This document shows positions 9,580 through 16,752 of a stretch of DNA of 52,097 bases, piece by piece. The DNA is from an uncultured Rikenellaceae bacterium (GTDB lineage: Bacteria > Bacteroidota > Bacteroidia > Bacteroidales > Rikenellaceae), in the NCBI GenBank assembly GCA_910577285.1, contig CAJTLO010000004.1, positions 1 to 52,097 on the forward strand, in the 5' to 3' direction. Position 1 is the stretch's first letter; every line of letters begins with the position of its first letter. Made by a program: the position numbers and the translations under genes. The notes beneath the pieces are model-generated. The model searched no databases. It was not told the DNA's origin and saw only the letters and a list, made by a program, of their open reading frames with translations.

Positions 9580-10144
9580 CGATCGTCTCTTTTTCCATAC
9601 ACAATTTCAGGTTGCGCTTGCCGTTCTGAAGGAAGCTCTTGATGCTCTTCACCGGATAACGCGTTTCGGCGGAGATGTCGGCATAGGACTTGCCATCGTA
9701 GAAAAAGCGGTCGATACACTCCCGCTGCTTCTCCGGCAGCCGCTCCCGGCAACGCTCCAACGCCGCGAAGCGCGCCTCGTTGCCCTCCCCTTCCAGCAGA
9801 TGCACGACGGAGGCGTATTCCATAACCCGCCCGGCATCCTCGACCGGAATCTCCATCCGCTTGCGACGCAACCGTTGCAGGCAGTGGTTCTTCGCCACCG
9901 TATAGAGCCAGGGACGGAAACGCTCCACCTCGTAACGTCCCGCCTTGACCGTCAGCTCCTCGAAAATATCCATTACGGCATCCCCCGCATCGTCCGGACT
10001 GCGCAGGTATTTCAGGCAGACGCCGTACACCATCGGCAGGTAGCGGCTGTAAAGCTGCCCCAGCCAACGGCCGGTAGTCTCCTGCGCATGCAGGGCCAAC
10101 AGCTGCTCATCGTCCATCGCCTCCATATCGTATTCCTGTTTCAT
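9566..10144 (-). CDS. ECF-type RNA polymerase sigma factor
   Basis: This 192-residue sigma-70 family protein has region 2 at about residues 30-100 (YLPMVYGVCLKYLRSPDDAG, FRPWLYTVAKNHCLQRLRRK) and region 4 at about 130-185 (RLPEKQRECIDRFFYDGKSY, then an HTH ending KSIKSFLQNGKRNLK). Such factors direct transcription of a small regulon, often surface or stress genes. The ATG at 10144 (MKQEYDMEAMDDEQLL) is preferred to one 84 nt upstream. The next gene overlaps it by 14 nt and is its likely regulator. Confidence 0.9.
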   Translation of the reverse strand: MKQEYDMEAMDDEQLLALHAQETTGRWLGQLYSRYLPMVYGVCLKYLRSPDDAGDAVMDIFEELTVKAGRYEVERFRPWLYTVAKNHCLQRLRRKRMEIPVEDAGRVMEYASVVHLLEGEGNEARFAALERCRERLPEKQRECIDRFFYDGKSYADISAETRYPVKSIKSFLQNGKRNLKLCMEKETIDEID

Positions 10145-10230
10145 ATCGCTACCGACACCCTTTCCAAAATTCGTCACAAAACCGCCTGCCCGACCGCACG
10201 CAAGCCGGCGCACGATCCCCGCATCCAATA

Positions 10231-10238
10231 CAAAGATA
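10231..10238 (-). promoter_or_regulatory. -7 box upstream of the ECF sigma gene
   Basis: TATCTTTG on the minus strand matches TAnnTTTG. No TTTG is present at the usual distance upstream, so use of this promoter may need another factor. It sits between the CRISPR array and the sigma gene. Confidence 0.4.
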
Positions 10239-10260
10239 GAAAAACGGTTAAGATACCTGC

Positions 10261-10492
10261 TGTCGTATCCCTTTCCTTTCTACATCGAACCACAACTTGC
10301 GAACCTTGCGTGTTGCCGATACCGGGTTGTATCTTATAGCCTTTCTACATCAAGCCACAACTGACTGATAACCTGTCCGTCGATAACGGCGTTGTATCTT
10401 ACCGCCTTTCCACATCAAACCACAACCACTTATCACATACGCATTGCCCGGCGTCGGTTGTATCCTATAGCCTTTCTACATCAAACCACAAC
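10261..10492 (-). CRISPR. Four-repeat CRISPR array without cas genes
   Basis: Three well-kept 36-bp repeats (10326-10361, 10391-10426, 10457-10492) and one degenerate repeat (10261-10296) alternate with spacers of 29, 29 and 30 nt. The repeat begins GTTGTATC and ends AAACCACAAC; on the minus strand it reads GTTGTGGTTTGATG... to ...GATACAAC. Length, GTTGT/ACAAC ends and 30-nt spacers resemble type II-C arrays of Bacteroidota. The leftmost repeat has lost the half that would be its 3' end on the minus strand, so the leader is probably on the right and transcription leftward. No cas gene or tracr anti-repeat was seen in the window. Confidence 0.85.
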
Positions 10493-10525
10493 CACAGGCA
10501 CCGGACACTTTGATTTTCGGTTACT

Positions 10526-10546
10526 TATCATGCGGCAGACATGATA
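10526..10546. repeat. Small inverted repeat beside the CRISPR array
   Basis: TATCATG and CATGATA flank a seven-base loop, 34 bp to the right of the last CRISPR repeat, in the presumed leader. An A run follows on the plus strand. It may be a leader structure; its role is unknown. Confidence 0.4.
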
Positions 10547-10603
10547 AAAAACGAATCGGTGCGCACCGGGGAAGTCGGTCCGATGCAGTCTCCGCCTCCG
10601 ATT

Positions 10604-10891
10604 CAAAAATACGGAAAGTCGAGCGCAAAACCGAATAACATTCGGATTTTGCCGAGACAGAGTATTTAAGACAAAGTCAAAAATACGAAAAGTCGAGCGC
10701 AAAACCGAACAGCATTCGGATTTTGCCGAGACGGAGTATTTAAGACAAAGTCAAAAATACGGAAAGTCGAGCGCAAAAGCAAACGCGCTTGTTTTGCCGA
10801 GCATGAGTATCGTGAGTGCAACCGAAGTATCGCAAAGTCGAGCGCAAAACCGAACAGCATTCGGGTTTTGCCAAAACGGAGTATTAAAGAT
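10604..10891. repeat. About four tandem copies of a 74-bp repeat
   Basis: Units start at 10604, 10678, 10752 and about 10823; the first two are exactly 74 bp apart. Each has a conserved AAAGTCGAGCGCAAAA core and an inverted repeat of the CAAAACCGAA...TTCGGATTTTG type; the third unit has a different but still palindromic centre (GCAAACGCGCTTGTTTTGC). On the minus strand the first three units contain TATTTTTG, a match to the -7 box. A related single copy lies at 52045-52097. Confidence 0.85.
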
Positions 10892-11202
10892 ACCTCGAAG
10901 GCGGGAAAATACCGACCTCCGCCCGCCCTTTTGGAACGTTTTACCGACCCGCCGCAACGCCTCATCTGTTTGCGGTAGCGGGCATTGTAGAGCACCGCGG
11001 CGATGCCAAGCCCGACGATAGCCACTCATAATTTCCCAAACCCGCAGACACGGCCCGGACAGGTGCACGGTCCGCGGGCACATAGCAACGGATACGGAAT
11101 GCACACCGGCCGCGACGACCGGCCCGCCGACACATGCAGGGAGCCACGGCCTGCCTCCGCCGTCGCGGCTGCTCCTCCGCATTCCATTTTTTAAGTGCCG
11201 TA
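10892..11202. other. Non-coding stretch before the surface-protein operon
   Basis: No gene is convincing here. A minus-strand frame starting at 11025 has a short hydrophobic beginning but then runs through the tandem repeats, so it was not accepted. GC content falls sharply near 11185, where the promoter of the next operon begins. Confidence 0.45.
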
Positions 11203-11233
11203 TTGCCAAATCTATAAAAATTAATTATATTTG
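11203..11233 (+). promoter_or_regulatory. Bacteroidota-type promoter of the 53-residue peptide/lipoprotein operon
   Basis: TTG at 11203-11205 is followed after 20 nt by TATATTTG (11226-11233), in AT-rich sequence unlike its surroundings. The predicted leader before the ATG at 11402 is about 160 nt and could hold regulatory RNA structure. Confidence 0.65.
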
Positions 11234-11401
11234 TTTCGACCTAAATCTCTATCGAAATCAACCCAATCCGGGACCAAGGTCCCTGCGAGGGCGATTTACG
11301 GCGAAAAAACATCGTTCGACGCAACGAAAAAAGAAGCGGGAGAGAACGGATATACTGCAAATTATATTTCATTTTTTATAATTAACGTAATATTAACCAT
11401 T

Positions 11402-11563
11402 ATGAAGAGAGAAAATCAGGAAGGGAAGCTCCCTTATGTAAGCCCTTCGATCGAGACCACCGGTTTCGCGGTCGAATCGGGCATCGCCATCTCCGCGTTC
11501 GAGGGCGATCCGAACCAGACTGCTATCGACTTTACCGTCATCGACTCCTGGAACGCAGAATAA
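11402..11563 (+). CDS. 53-residue peptide of unknown function
   Basis: The peptide begins MKRENQEGKLPYVSPSIE and continues with a mixed hydrophobic/acidic segment ending IDSWNAE. It has no signal peptide and no membrane helix. Short Bacteroidales peptides starting MKK..Y..P..E are often found just upstream of surface-protein genes, and this one fits that pattern by appearance. It starts about 160 nt after a consensus promoter and ends 21 nt before the large lipoprotein gene, so the two are probably co-transcribed. The ATG at 11402 is preferred over an earlier in-frame start in the leader. A secreted or modified peptide, or a leader peptide, are possible roles. Confidence 0.65.
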   Translation: MKRENQEGKLPYVSPSIETTGFAVESGIAISAFEGDPNQTAIDFTVIDSWNAE

Positions 11564-11584
11564 TCCGCTAAAAGACAAAGACAG

Positions 11585-14287
11585 ATGAAAAGAATTATAC
11601 TTCTCGCTTCGCTGTGTGCTTTTGCATTGGCGGGCTGTACGAAAGAGGTTGTCGATGAAAAAAAGAACGTCGATAAGAACGCCGAATCCATCACCATCCT
11701 GGGTACCCTCGACGGAAGCGATGCAACGCGCATCGAAGTAGGCGAATACACGCCCGGCGCCGCCAGCGTACCGCTCCTCTGGACTTCCGACGACGTGATC
11801 ACCGTAGCGGCTTTCGATGCAGACATGATGCCGATCATGGTCCAGGGCGACTATTTCGACTACGAATTGCTCAACGAATTCATAGCCACCACCACTTCGC
11901 CGGCAACGGCTACCAACTTTGCATTCAACGGCGACTACTTCGAACCGTTCACCTTGCCGGAAGATGCGACGGAGGTACTCTTCTCTGCGATTGCACGTCC
12001 GAAGTTCTCCATCCAGGGGAGCACAAGCGAATTGATGGCAGGTTATCCTCTCTTCGGCCGCGTCCTCAACCCAATCGTCCGCGACCAGAGTTATGACACA
12101 CGTGCCAACAAGGCCACCGACTTCATGTTCCTGACGGCCTTCAAGTCCGTTTCCGGCGACGAGCTGAAAGAACCCATCTCGCTGCAGTTCTCCAACGCAT
12201 TCGCAACCCTGATGCTCGGTCTCGAGGGTTCGGCCAAAGTGGACTCCGTGGTCGTAACGGTACCCAATGCCGCCCTCACATATCCTGAGAACACCGTTAT
12301 CGCCAACGTATTGGCGGCACCGACCCCGGGTTCTTCGGCAAATGGACTGCTGATGTCGCAGGGAGGCTCGTTCCTCGTAGACCTCGACATGAACACATAC
12401 GAGCTAATTCCTGCGTCCGAATCGGTACGTCTGAACTTTACTTCGCCCTGCTCGCTGAACAGCGAAATCCAATGGTTCCCCGTTTCGGTGATGCCGTTCG
12501 CAACGCAGAATGTCACCATCAAAATCGACATCTACGGTACGTCCCAAACCGGCGAGAAGAAGTCGGTGACCAAGACGGTGACGATTCCGGCAGGCACTCC
12601 CGACATCACCACCAACTCCATCGCCTACATCTCGATGAAGGACATCAAGGCGGAAGAGTTGGGACAGCAGGCCCCCAAAAGCGACTGGGCAGCCGGAGAT
12701 GTGGTGTTTGAAGACGACTTCAAATGGATCTCCGACTCCTGGAACAGCGAATTGGATCCGTACGGCTTCAACAACCCCTACAACAACCTGTTGTTCCCCA
12801 AATACAACTACTATGGGGTGAGCAGTGCACTGACCGGCCGCGGTTACTTTACCGAAGGTTACAACCTGAACGGACTCCACAGCTACGAAGGTATGTTGCA
12901 GATCGGCGATAAAGATCAAAACTCCGCACTCATCGTTCCGCTGACGCCGCTCTACAGCTACAAAGGCGACATCGCCGTTACTTTCCGCGCGGTACCTTAC
13001 ACCACCTCTTTCGGTACCGGTTCCACCAGCGAATGGGATCCGTGGGATGGTCTCGCCGTTGTTAAAGCCAGCTCGAACGGCACGATCCTGAAAGAAGTGA
13101 CACTGGGCGAAGGCGCAGAACCTTTCACTTGGTATGAGTACACGCTCGTCATCGAGGACGTCGATGCCAATACGCAACTCATGTTCGGCAGCGACAACCA
13201 GAATTACGAGGCCCCGAAACACATCTTCTTCCTCGATGACCTCCGCATCTCCATCCGGGACGGCGAAACCGAAAACATCGCAGGTACGAAAATAGCGGCA
13301 GGAGCACCGGAATTGCAGTTCGTTGCGCCCGCAATGACCGGCGACAAGGTAAGCATCGAAGTACCGGCCGTAAAGGAAACGGGCGACGCATACGGAAATA
13401 TCAACGAGGCAGACCTGCCCAACTTCAAATTCTCGGTAACGGGTCCCTGGGAACTGGTCGTACCGGAAGGTACGGACACCTGGCTGAAGGTGAGCGCACC
13501 GCAGTGGAGCGACTGGGAAGACAAGCGCCCCAACAAGATGATCGACGAGTTCGGCAACCAGATGACCTCCGTATGCACCATACAGGTTATGGAAGACAAC
13601 GACACGAGGGCTACGCGTACCGCAGCGATTCAGCTCAAGAGCGGCAACACGGTACTTACCACCTTTGAAATCTCGCAGCCTGCCGCCGCACCGAAAACCG
13701 AAATCTACAATGCCGACTTCGGTCCGCGGCCCGACGCCGACTTCGACGTCACCGACCAGCTGACCGCAGCACAGTGGGGTATCGGCTCATACGAACTCAG
13801 TTTCATCGATCTGGCTTACGACGCGAATGGCGCTAACCCCGGCCTGCAGATCAGCAGAAGCGGCGTCAGCAAGGATTACGAAAACGCCAGCGGCAACGGT
13901 AACCTTTACTTCATCAATTCGGTACCCGTAGAGGGCGTTGCAGAACTCGACCCGTCGTTCGTCATCAACATTCCCGCAGCTACGATTACCGGAGCTTCCT
14001 ACCTCTACGTCAATTTCGGCGCATGGGGTCGTGCCAATTACGACAAAGGAACCCTCCGATGTGATGTAGAATACAGCGACGGTACGACGCAGGAGATAAC
14101 GGTTTCGCTTCAGACTGCCGGCACCTGGCAGTATTTCGAAAACCGTTTGGAAGTTCCCGCAAACATCACTTCCGCCAAGGTGAAATTCTATGCTAAAGAC
14201 GCCTCCAATGCTTGGGCAGGAGGTACCGTAAGTGCGGCAGCGAACTACCGCATCGACGACGTGAACATCGCCGTTCGTGCGAACTAA
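11585..14287 (+). CDS. Large surface lipoprotein with adhesin-like domains
   Basis: The 900-residue product has a lipoprotein signal with the acylated cysteine at residue 18 (FALAGC). Residues about 35-350 resemble fimbrillin/Mfa-like pilin-type beta domains (DATRIEVGEY, LLWTSDDVITVAAFDAD, then MPFATQNVTIKIDIYG). Two jelly-roll-like regions follow, near 370-560 (FEDDFKWISDSWNSE... FFLDDLRISI) and 735-900 (YRIDDVNIAVRAN at the end), with a BACON-like stretch around 570-725 ending FEISQPAAAP. Outer-surface exposure with binding of carbohydrate or protein ligands is likely, but no catalytic motif is seen. A strong terminator follows. Confidence 0.8.
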   Translation: MKRIILLASLCAFALAGCTKEVVDEKKNVDKNAESITILGTLDGSDATRIEVGEYTPGAASVPLLWTSDDVITVAAFDADMMPIMVQGDYFDYELLNEFIATTTSPATATNFAFNGDYFEPFTLPEDATEVLFSAIARPKFSIQGSTSELMAGYPLFGRVLNPIVRDQSYDTRANKATDFMFLTAFKSVSGDELKEPISLQFSNAFATLMLGLEGSAKVDSVVVTVPNAALTYPENTVIANVLAAPTPGSSANGLLMSQGGSFLVDLDMNTYELIPASESVRLNFTSPCSLNSEIQWFPVSVMPFATQNVTIKIDIYGTSQTGEKKSVTKTVTIPAGTPDITTNSIAYISMKDIKAEELGQQAPKSDWAAGDVVFEDDFKWISDSWNSELDPYGFNNPYNNLLFPKYNYYGVSSALTGRGYFTEGYNLNGLHSYEGMLQIGDKDQNSALIVPLTPLYSYKGDIAVTFRAVPYTTSFGTGSTSEWDPWDGLAVVKASSNGTILKEVTLGEGAEPFTWYEYTLVIEDVDANTQLMFGSDNQNYEAPKHIFFLDDLRISIRDGETENIAGTKIAAGAPELQFVAPAMTGDKVSIEVPAVKETGDAYGNINEADLPNFKFSVTGPWELVVPEGTDTWLKVSAPQWSDWEDKRPNKMIDEFGNQMTSVCTIQVMEDNDTRATRTAAIQLKSGNTVLTTFEISQPAAAPKTEIYNADFGPRPDADFDVTDQLTAAQWGIGSYELSFIDLAYDANGANPGLQISRSGVSKDYENASGNGNLYFINSVPVEGVAELDPSFVINIPAATITGASYLYVNFGAWGRANYDKGTLRCDVEYSDGTTQEITVSLQTAGTWQYFENRLEVPANITSAKVKFYAKDASNAWAGGTVSAAANYRIDDVNIAVRAN

Positions 14288-14306
14288 TCGTCCCACTCTA
14301 TTCTTA

Positions 14307-14345
14307 AGAAAGGCATCCTCTCCCGGGATGCCTTTCTTTTTGCTC
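14307..14345 (+). terminator. Rho-independent terminator after the large lipoprotein
   Basis: Perfect 12-bp arms (AGAAAGGCATCC and complement) with a seven-base loop are followed by TTTTGCTCTTT, 20 nt after the stop. Confidence 0.9.
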
Positions 14346-15340
14346 TTTCGAAGTCGGCTGGCACACTCCAATCGACAGGAACGGCCACCGATGCGAGGAT
14401 TGCATACAGTGGAGGACGAAACATCGCCCTTTTCAATACCCTCGCCCGGCAACCGTTTGCTCCGACAAGCCTCTCGCTGCACACCACCGAGCACCTGCTG
14501 CCTCAATCCGCCATACCATATAATATAGCAACATCCTTCCCCGACTCGTGACCTCCCGGCGATCTACCATCCCCACCACCGAAAACCGTTTACTCCAACG
14601 AGCCCCTCTCGCCCCTGCCCCTTCGGAGCAGACCGGGAAATACGACAACCAAAACGATGCAGATAATAAAAAAACATCGTATCGTAAGAAAAAAGCACGA
14701 ACACCGTAAACCGCAAGATGCCGAATCGGTTCCGGCGACGTATCCCGAAACTCCACCCGCACACTCGCGCCTCTCCACGTTTCCGACACCCGCTATTCTT
14801 AGCGCAGCTTGCGCCATTTGCTGAAAAATGTAGTACCTTTGTCCGCAATTACAGTTGCTTCCGCCGCACCGCCCCGCTCGATTCAATCGCATGAATTGCA
14901 ATACGATAAGGACAAACATCCGCAATGCCGGGGCAGCATGCACTCCAGGATGCGTACATGCCGACCGGACGACACCGGATACCGGACTCCGCCTGTACGA
15001 ACGAGCGACCGAGGGCCTCTTCGGATGCGCCGCACGGAGTCGTATCTTCCTTTATGCCGGACAACATTCCGCACAAGGGCACAGACAAAAGACGGTCGCT
15101 GGAAGGCGAGGACAGTTGCATCGGGAAAGGATGCCCAAGGGGCATGACCGGAATCGACGGGCAACCCCGCATCGGGAACGCATGTCCCCGCCACCGGGAG
15201 AAAGCACCTCCGGCGCCGGCTCTTCAGGCTGCGACCGGCCCCATCGACGGCAACGCCGCGGCCGAACCGTTGCGGCGAGCTTCGGAGGCACCGCCGGCAG
15301 GACACCTGTAATTGCAAAACGAAAACACTCGGAAAATACA
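14346..15340. other. About 1 kb without a recognisable gene upstream of the dcw cluster
   Basis: A frame continuous with rsmH stays open from about 14855, but its translation is low-complexity and basic and resembles no protein. MraZ, which usually precedes rsmH, is not encoded here. One -7 box at 14834 is the only regulatory signal seen, which would leave a leader of nearly 500 nt. Confidence 0.5.
14809..14841 (+). promoter_or_regulatory. Candidate promoter of the dcw cluster
   Basis: TACCTTTG (14834-14841) matches TAnnTTTG; TTG at 14809-14811 lies 22 nt upstream, slightly far. It is the only such box between the previous terminator and rsmH. Confidence 0.4.
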
Positions 15341-16252
15341 ATGGACGAATACCACATACCGGTCCTTGCCGAAGAATCGCTGGAACTGCTCGACATCCGC
15401 CCCGACGGGCACTATGCCGATCTCACGTTCGGCGGCGGAGGCCACTCGTCGCTGATCCTCTCCCGGCTCGGCAAGGGCGGCAGACTCTACTCCTTCGACC
15501 AGGACGCCGATGCGAAAGCCAATGCCGAACGCATCCGCGACGACCGCTTCACCTTCATCGAAAGCAATTTCCGTTTCATGCGGGGGCAACTGCGCATGCG
15601 GGGAGTGCCCTTCCTGGACGGCGTCTTCGCCGACCTGGGCGTATCGTCGCACCATTTCGACACCCCCGAACGCGGCTTCTCGTTCCGTTACGACGCCCCG
15701 CTGGACATGCGCATGAACCGTCGCGGCGGCATCTCGGCGGCCGACATCGTGAACGGCTACGACACCCGGCGCCTCACGCAGCTGCTGGGCCAATGGGGCG
15801 AACTGCAAACCCCCTACAAGATCGCCAACTGCATCGAACGCGCCCGCTCCGCCGCACCGATCGTGACGGTCAGCGACCTGACCGCCGCCGTAGCGCCCTG
15901 CACACCGAAAAAGGAGGAGACCAAATTCTTATCGAAACTCTTCCAGGCCCTGCGCATCGAGGTCAACGGGGAGATGCGTGCACTGGAAATGGCCCTCGAA
16001 CAGAGCCGGAAGGTATTGCGCCCCGGCGGCAGGCTGGTGGTCATCTCCTACCACTCGCTGGAGGACAGGCTGGTGAAGAACTTCATGCGTAGCGGCAACT
16101 TCACCGGCGAGGCAGAAAAGGACTTCTTCGGTCAGAGCTCATCGCCCTTCCGCATCGTTACGCGCAAGGCGGTCGTTCCCTCCGACGAAGAGATCGCAAA
16201 CAACCCGCGTTCGCGCAGCGCCAAGCTGCGTGCAGCAGAAAAGCTCGGATAA
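15341..16252 (+). CDS. rsmH: 16S rRNA (cytosine(1402)-N4)-methyltransferase
   Basis: This 303-residue SAM-dependent enzyme methylates C1402 in the ribosomal P site. Family signatures are HIPVLAEESLELL, DLTFGGGGHSSLIL (SAM binding), GVFADLGVSSHHFDTPERGF and SYHSLEDRLVK. The start at 15341 (MDEYHIPVL) matches the family; the frame is open much further upstream but without similarity. It opens the division cluster, and ftsL follows after nine bases. Confidence 0.96.
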   Translation: MDEYHIPVLAEESLELLDIRPDGHYADLTFGGGGHSSLILSRLGKGGRLYSFDQDADAKANAERIRDDRFTFIESNFRFMRGQLRMRGVPFLDGVFADLGVSSHHFDTPERGFSFRYDAPLDMRMNRRGGISAADIVNGYDTRRLTQLLGQWGELQTPYKIANCIERARSAAPIVTVSDLTAAVAPCTPKKEETKFLSKLFQALRIEVNGEMRALEMALEQSRKVLRPGGRLVVISYHSLEDRLVKNFMRSGNFTGEAEKDFFGQSSSPFRIVTRKAVVPSDEEIANNPRSRSAKLRAAEKLG

Positions 16253-16261
16253 TCCGTACAG

Positions 16262-16681
16262 ATGGAAAGACACGACGACAACACGACATCCGCCCGTCCC
16301 GCTACCGCACACACGGGGGACGAAAAACCCCTGGGCGCGGTGGGCCAGAAGGAACGGCGCCCCAAAAGCAGGGCCGCCCGGGCGGCACAGGACGTCATCA
16401 CCGGCGACTTCATGGGCTACAGCCGGCTGAGGCGCTGGTACCCGCTGGCGCTGTACTGCATTCTGCTGGTTTTCCTCTACATCGGCCACGTATTCAACTT
16501 CCAACGACTGCAACGCCTCGAAATCCAGCAGCGCATGGAGCTCAACAACGAACGCTCGCGTTCGATGGTCTTCTCCTCCATGCGGATGAACGCCTCCCGC
16601 CACAGCCATATCGTAGAGGAGATCAGGCGACGCGGACTGTCGCTCGAAGAGTCGACGATACCGCCCAAAAACGTCCGGTAA
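16262..16681 (+). CDS. ftsL: FtsL-like divisome protein
   Basis: This 139-residue bitopic protein has a hydrophilic N-terminus of about 60 residues, one membrane helix at about 61-78 (PLALYCILLVFLYIGHVF), and a predicted coiled coil after it (QRLQRLEIQQRMELNNERSR). In the FtsQLB complex such a protein links early division proteins to FtsW/FtsI. Sequence identity in this family is low, so the call rests on topology and on the position between rsmH and ftsI. Confidence 0.8.
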   Translation: MERHDDNTTSARPATAHTGDEKPLGAVGQKERRPKSRAARAAQDVITGDFMGYSRLRRWYPLALYCILLVFLYIGHVFNFQRLQRLEIQQRMELNNERSRSMVFSSMRMNASRHSHIVEEIRRRGLSLEESTIPPKNVR

Positions 16682-16752
16682 CCGGCCGAGCGACAACGGC
16701 CTCCTACCCACAGACCACACGACACAACCGCCAAAGAAAGAGCAGCTCAGCC

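Noticed and set aside
10526..10551. Terminator beside the CRISPR array
   Set aside because: The hairpin is followed by A on the plus strand and preceded by T on the minus strand, so no strand gives hairpin plus T run.
10666..11025. Small minus-strand membrane-protein-like frame
   Set aside because: Only its first 20 residues look protein-like; the rest reads through the tandem repeats.
14855..15340. N-terminal extension of rsmH by 162 codons
   Set aside because: The added sequence resembles no protein, and the ATG at 15341 gives the family start.
14834..15340. A divergent mraZ hidden before rsmH
   Set aside because: No frame gave the typical MraZ start or its repeated domain.
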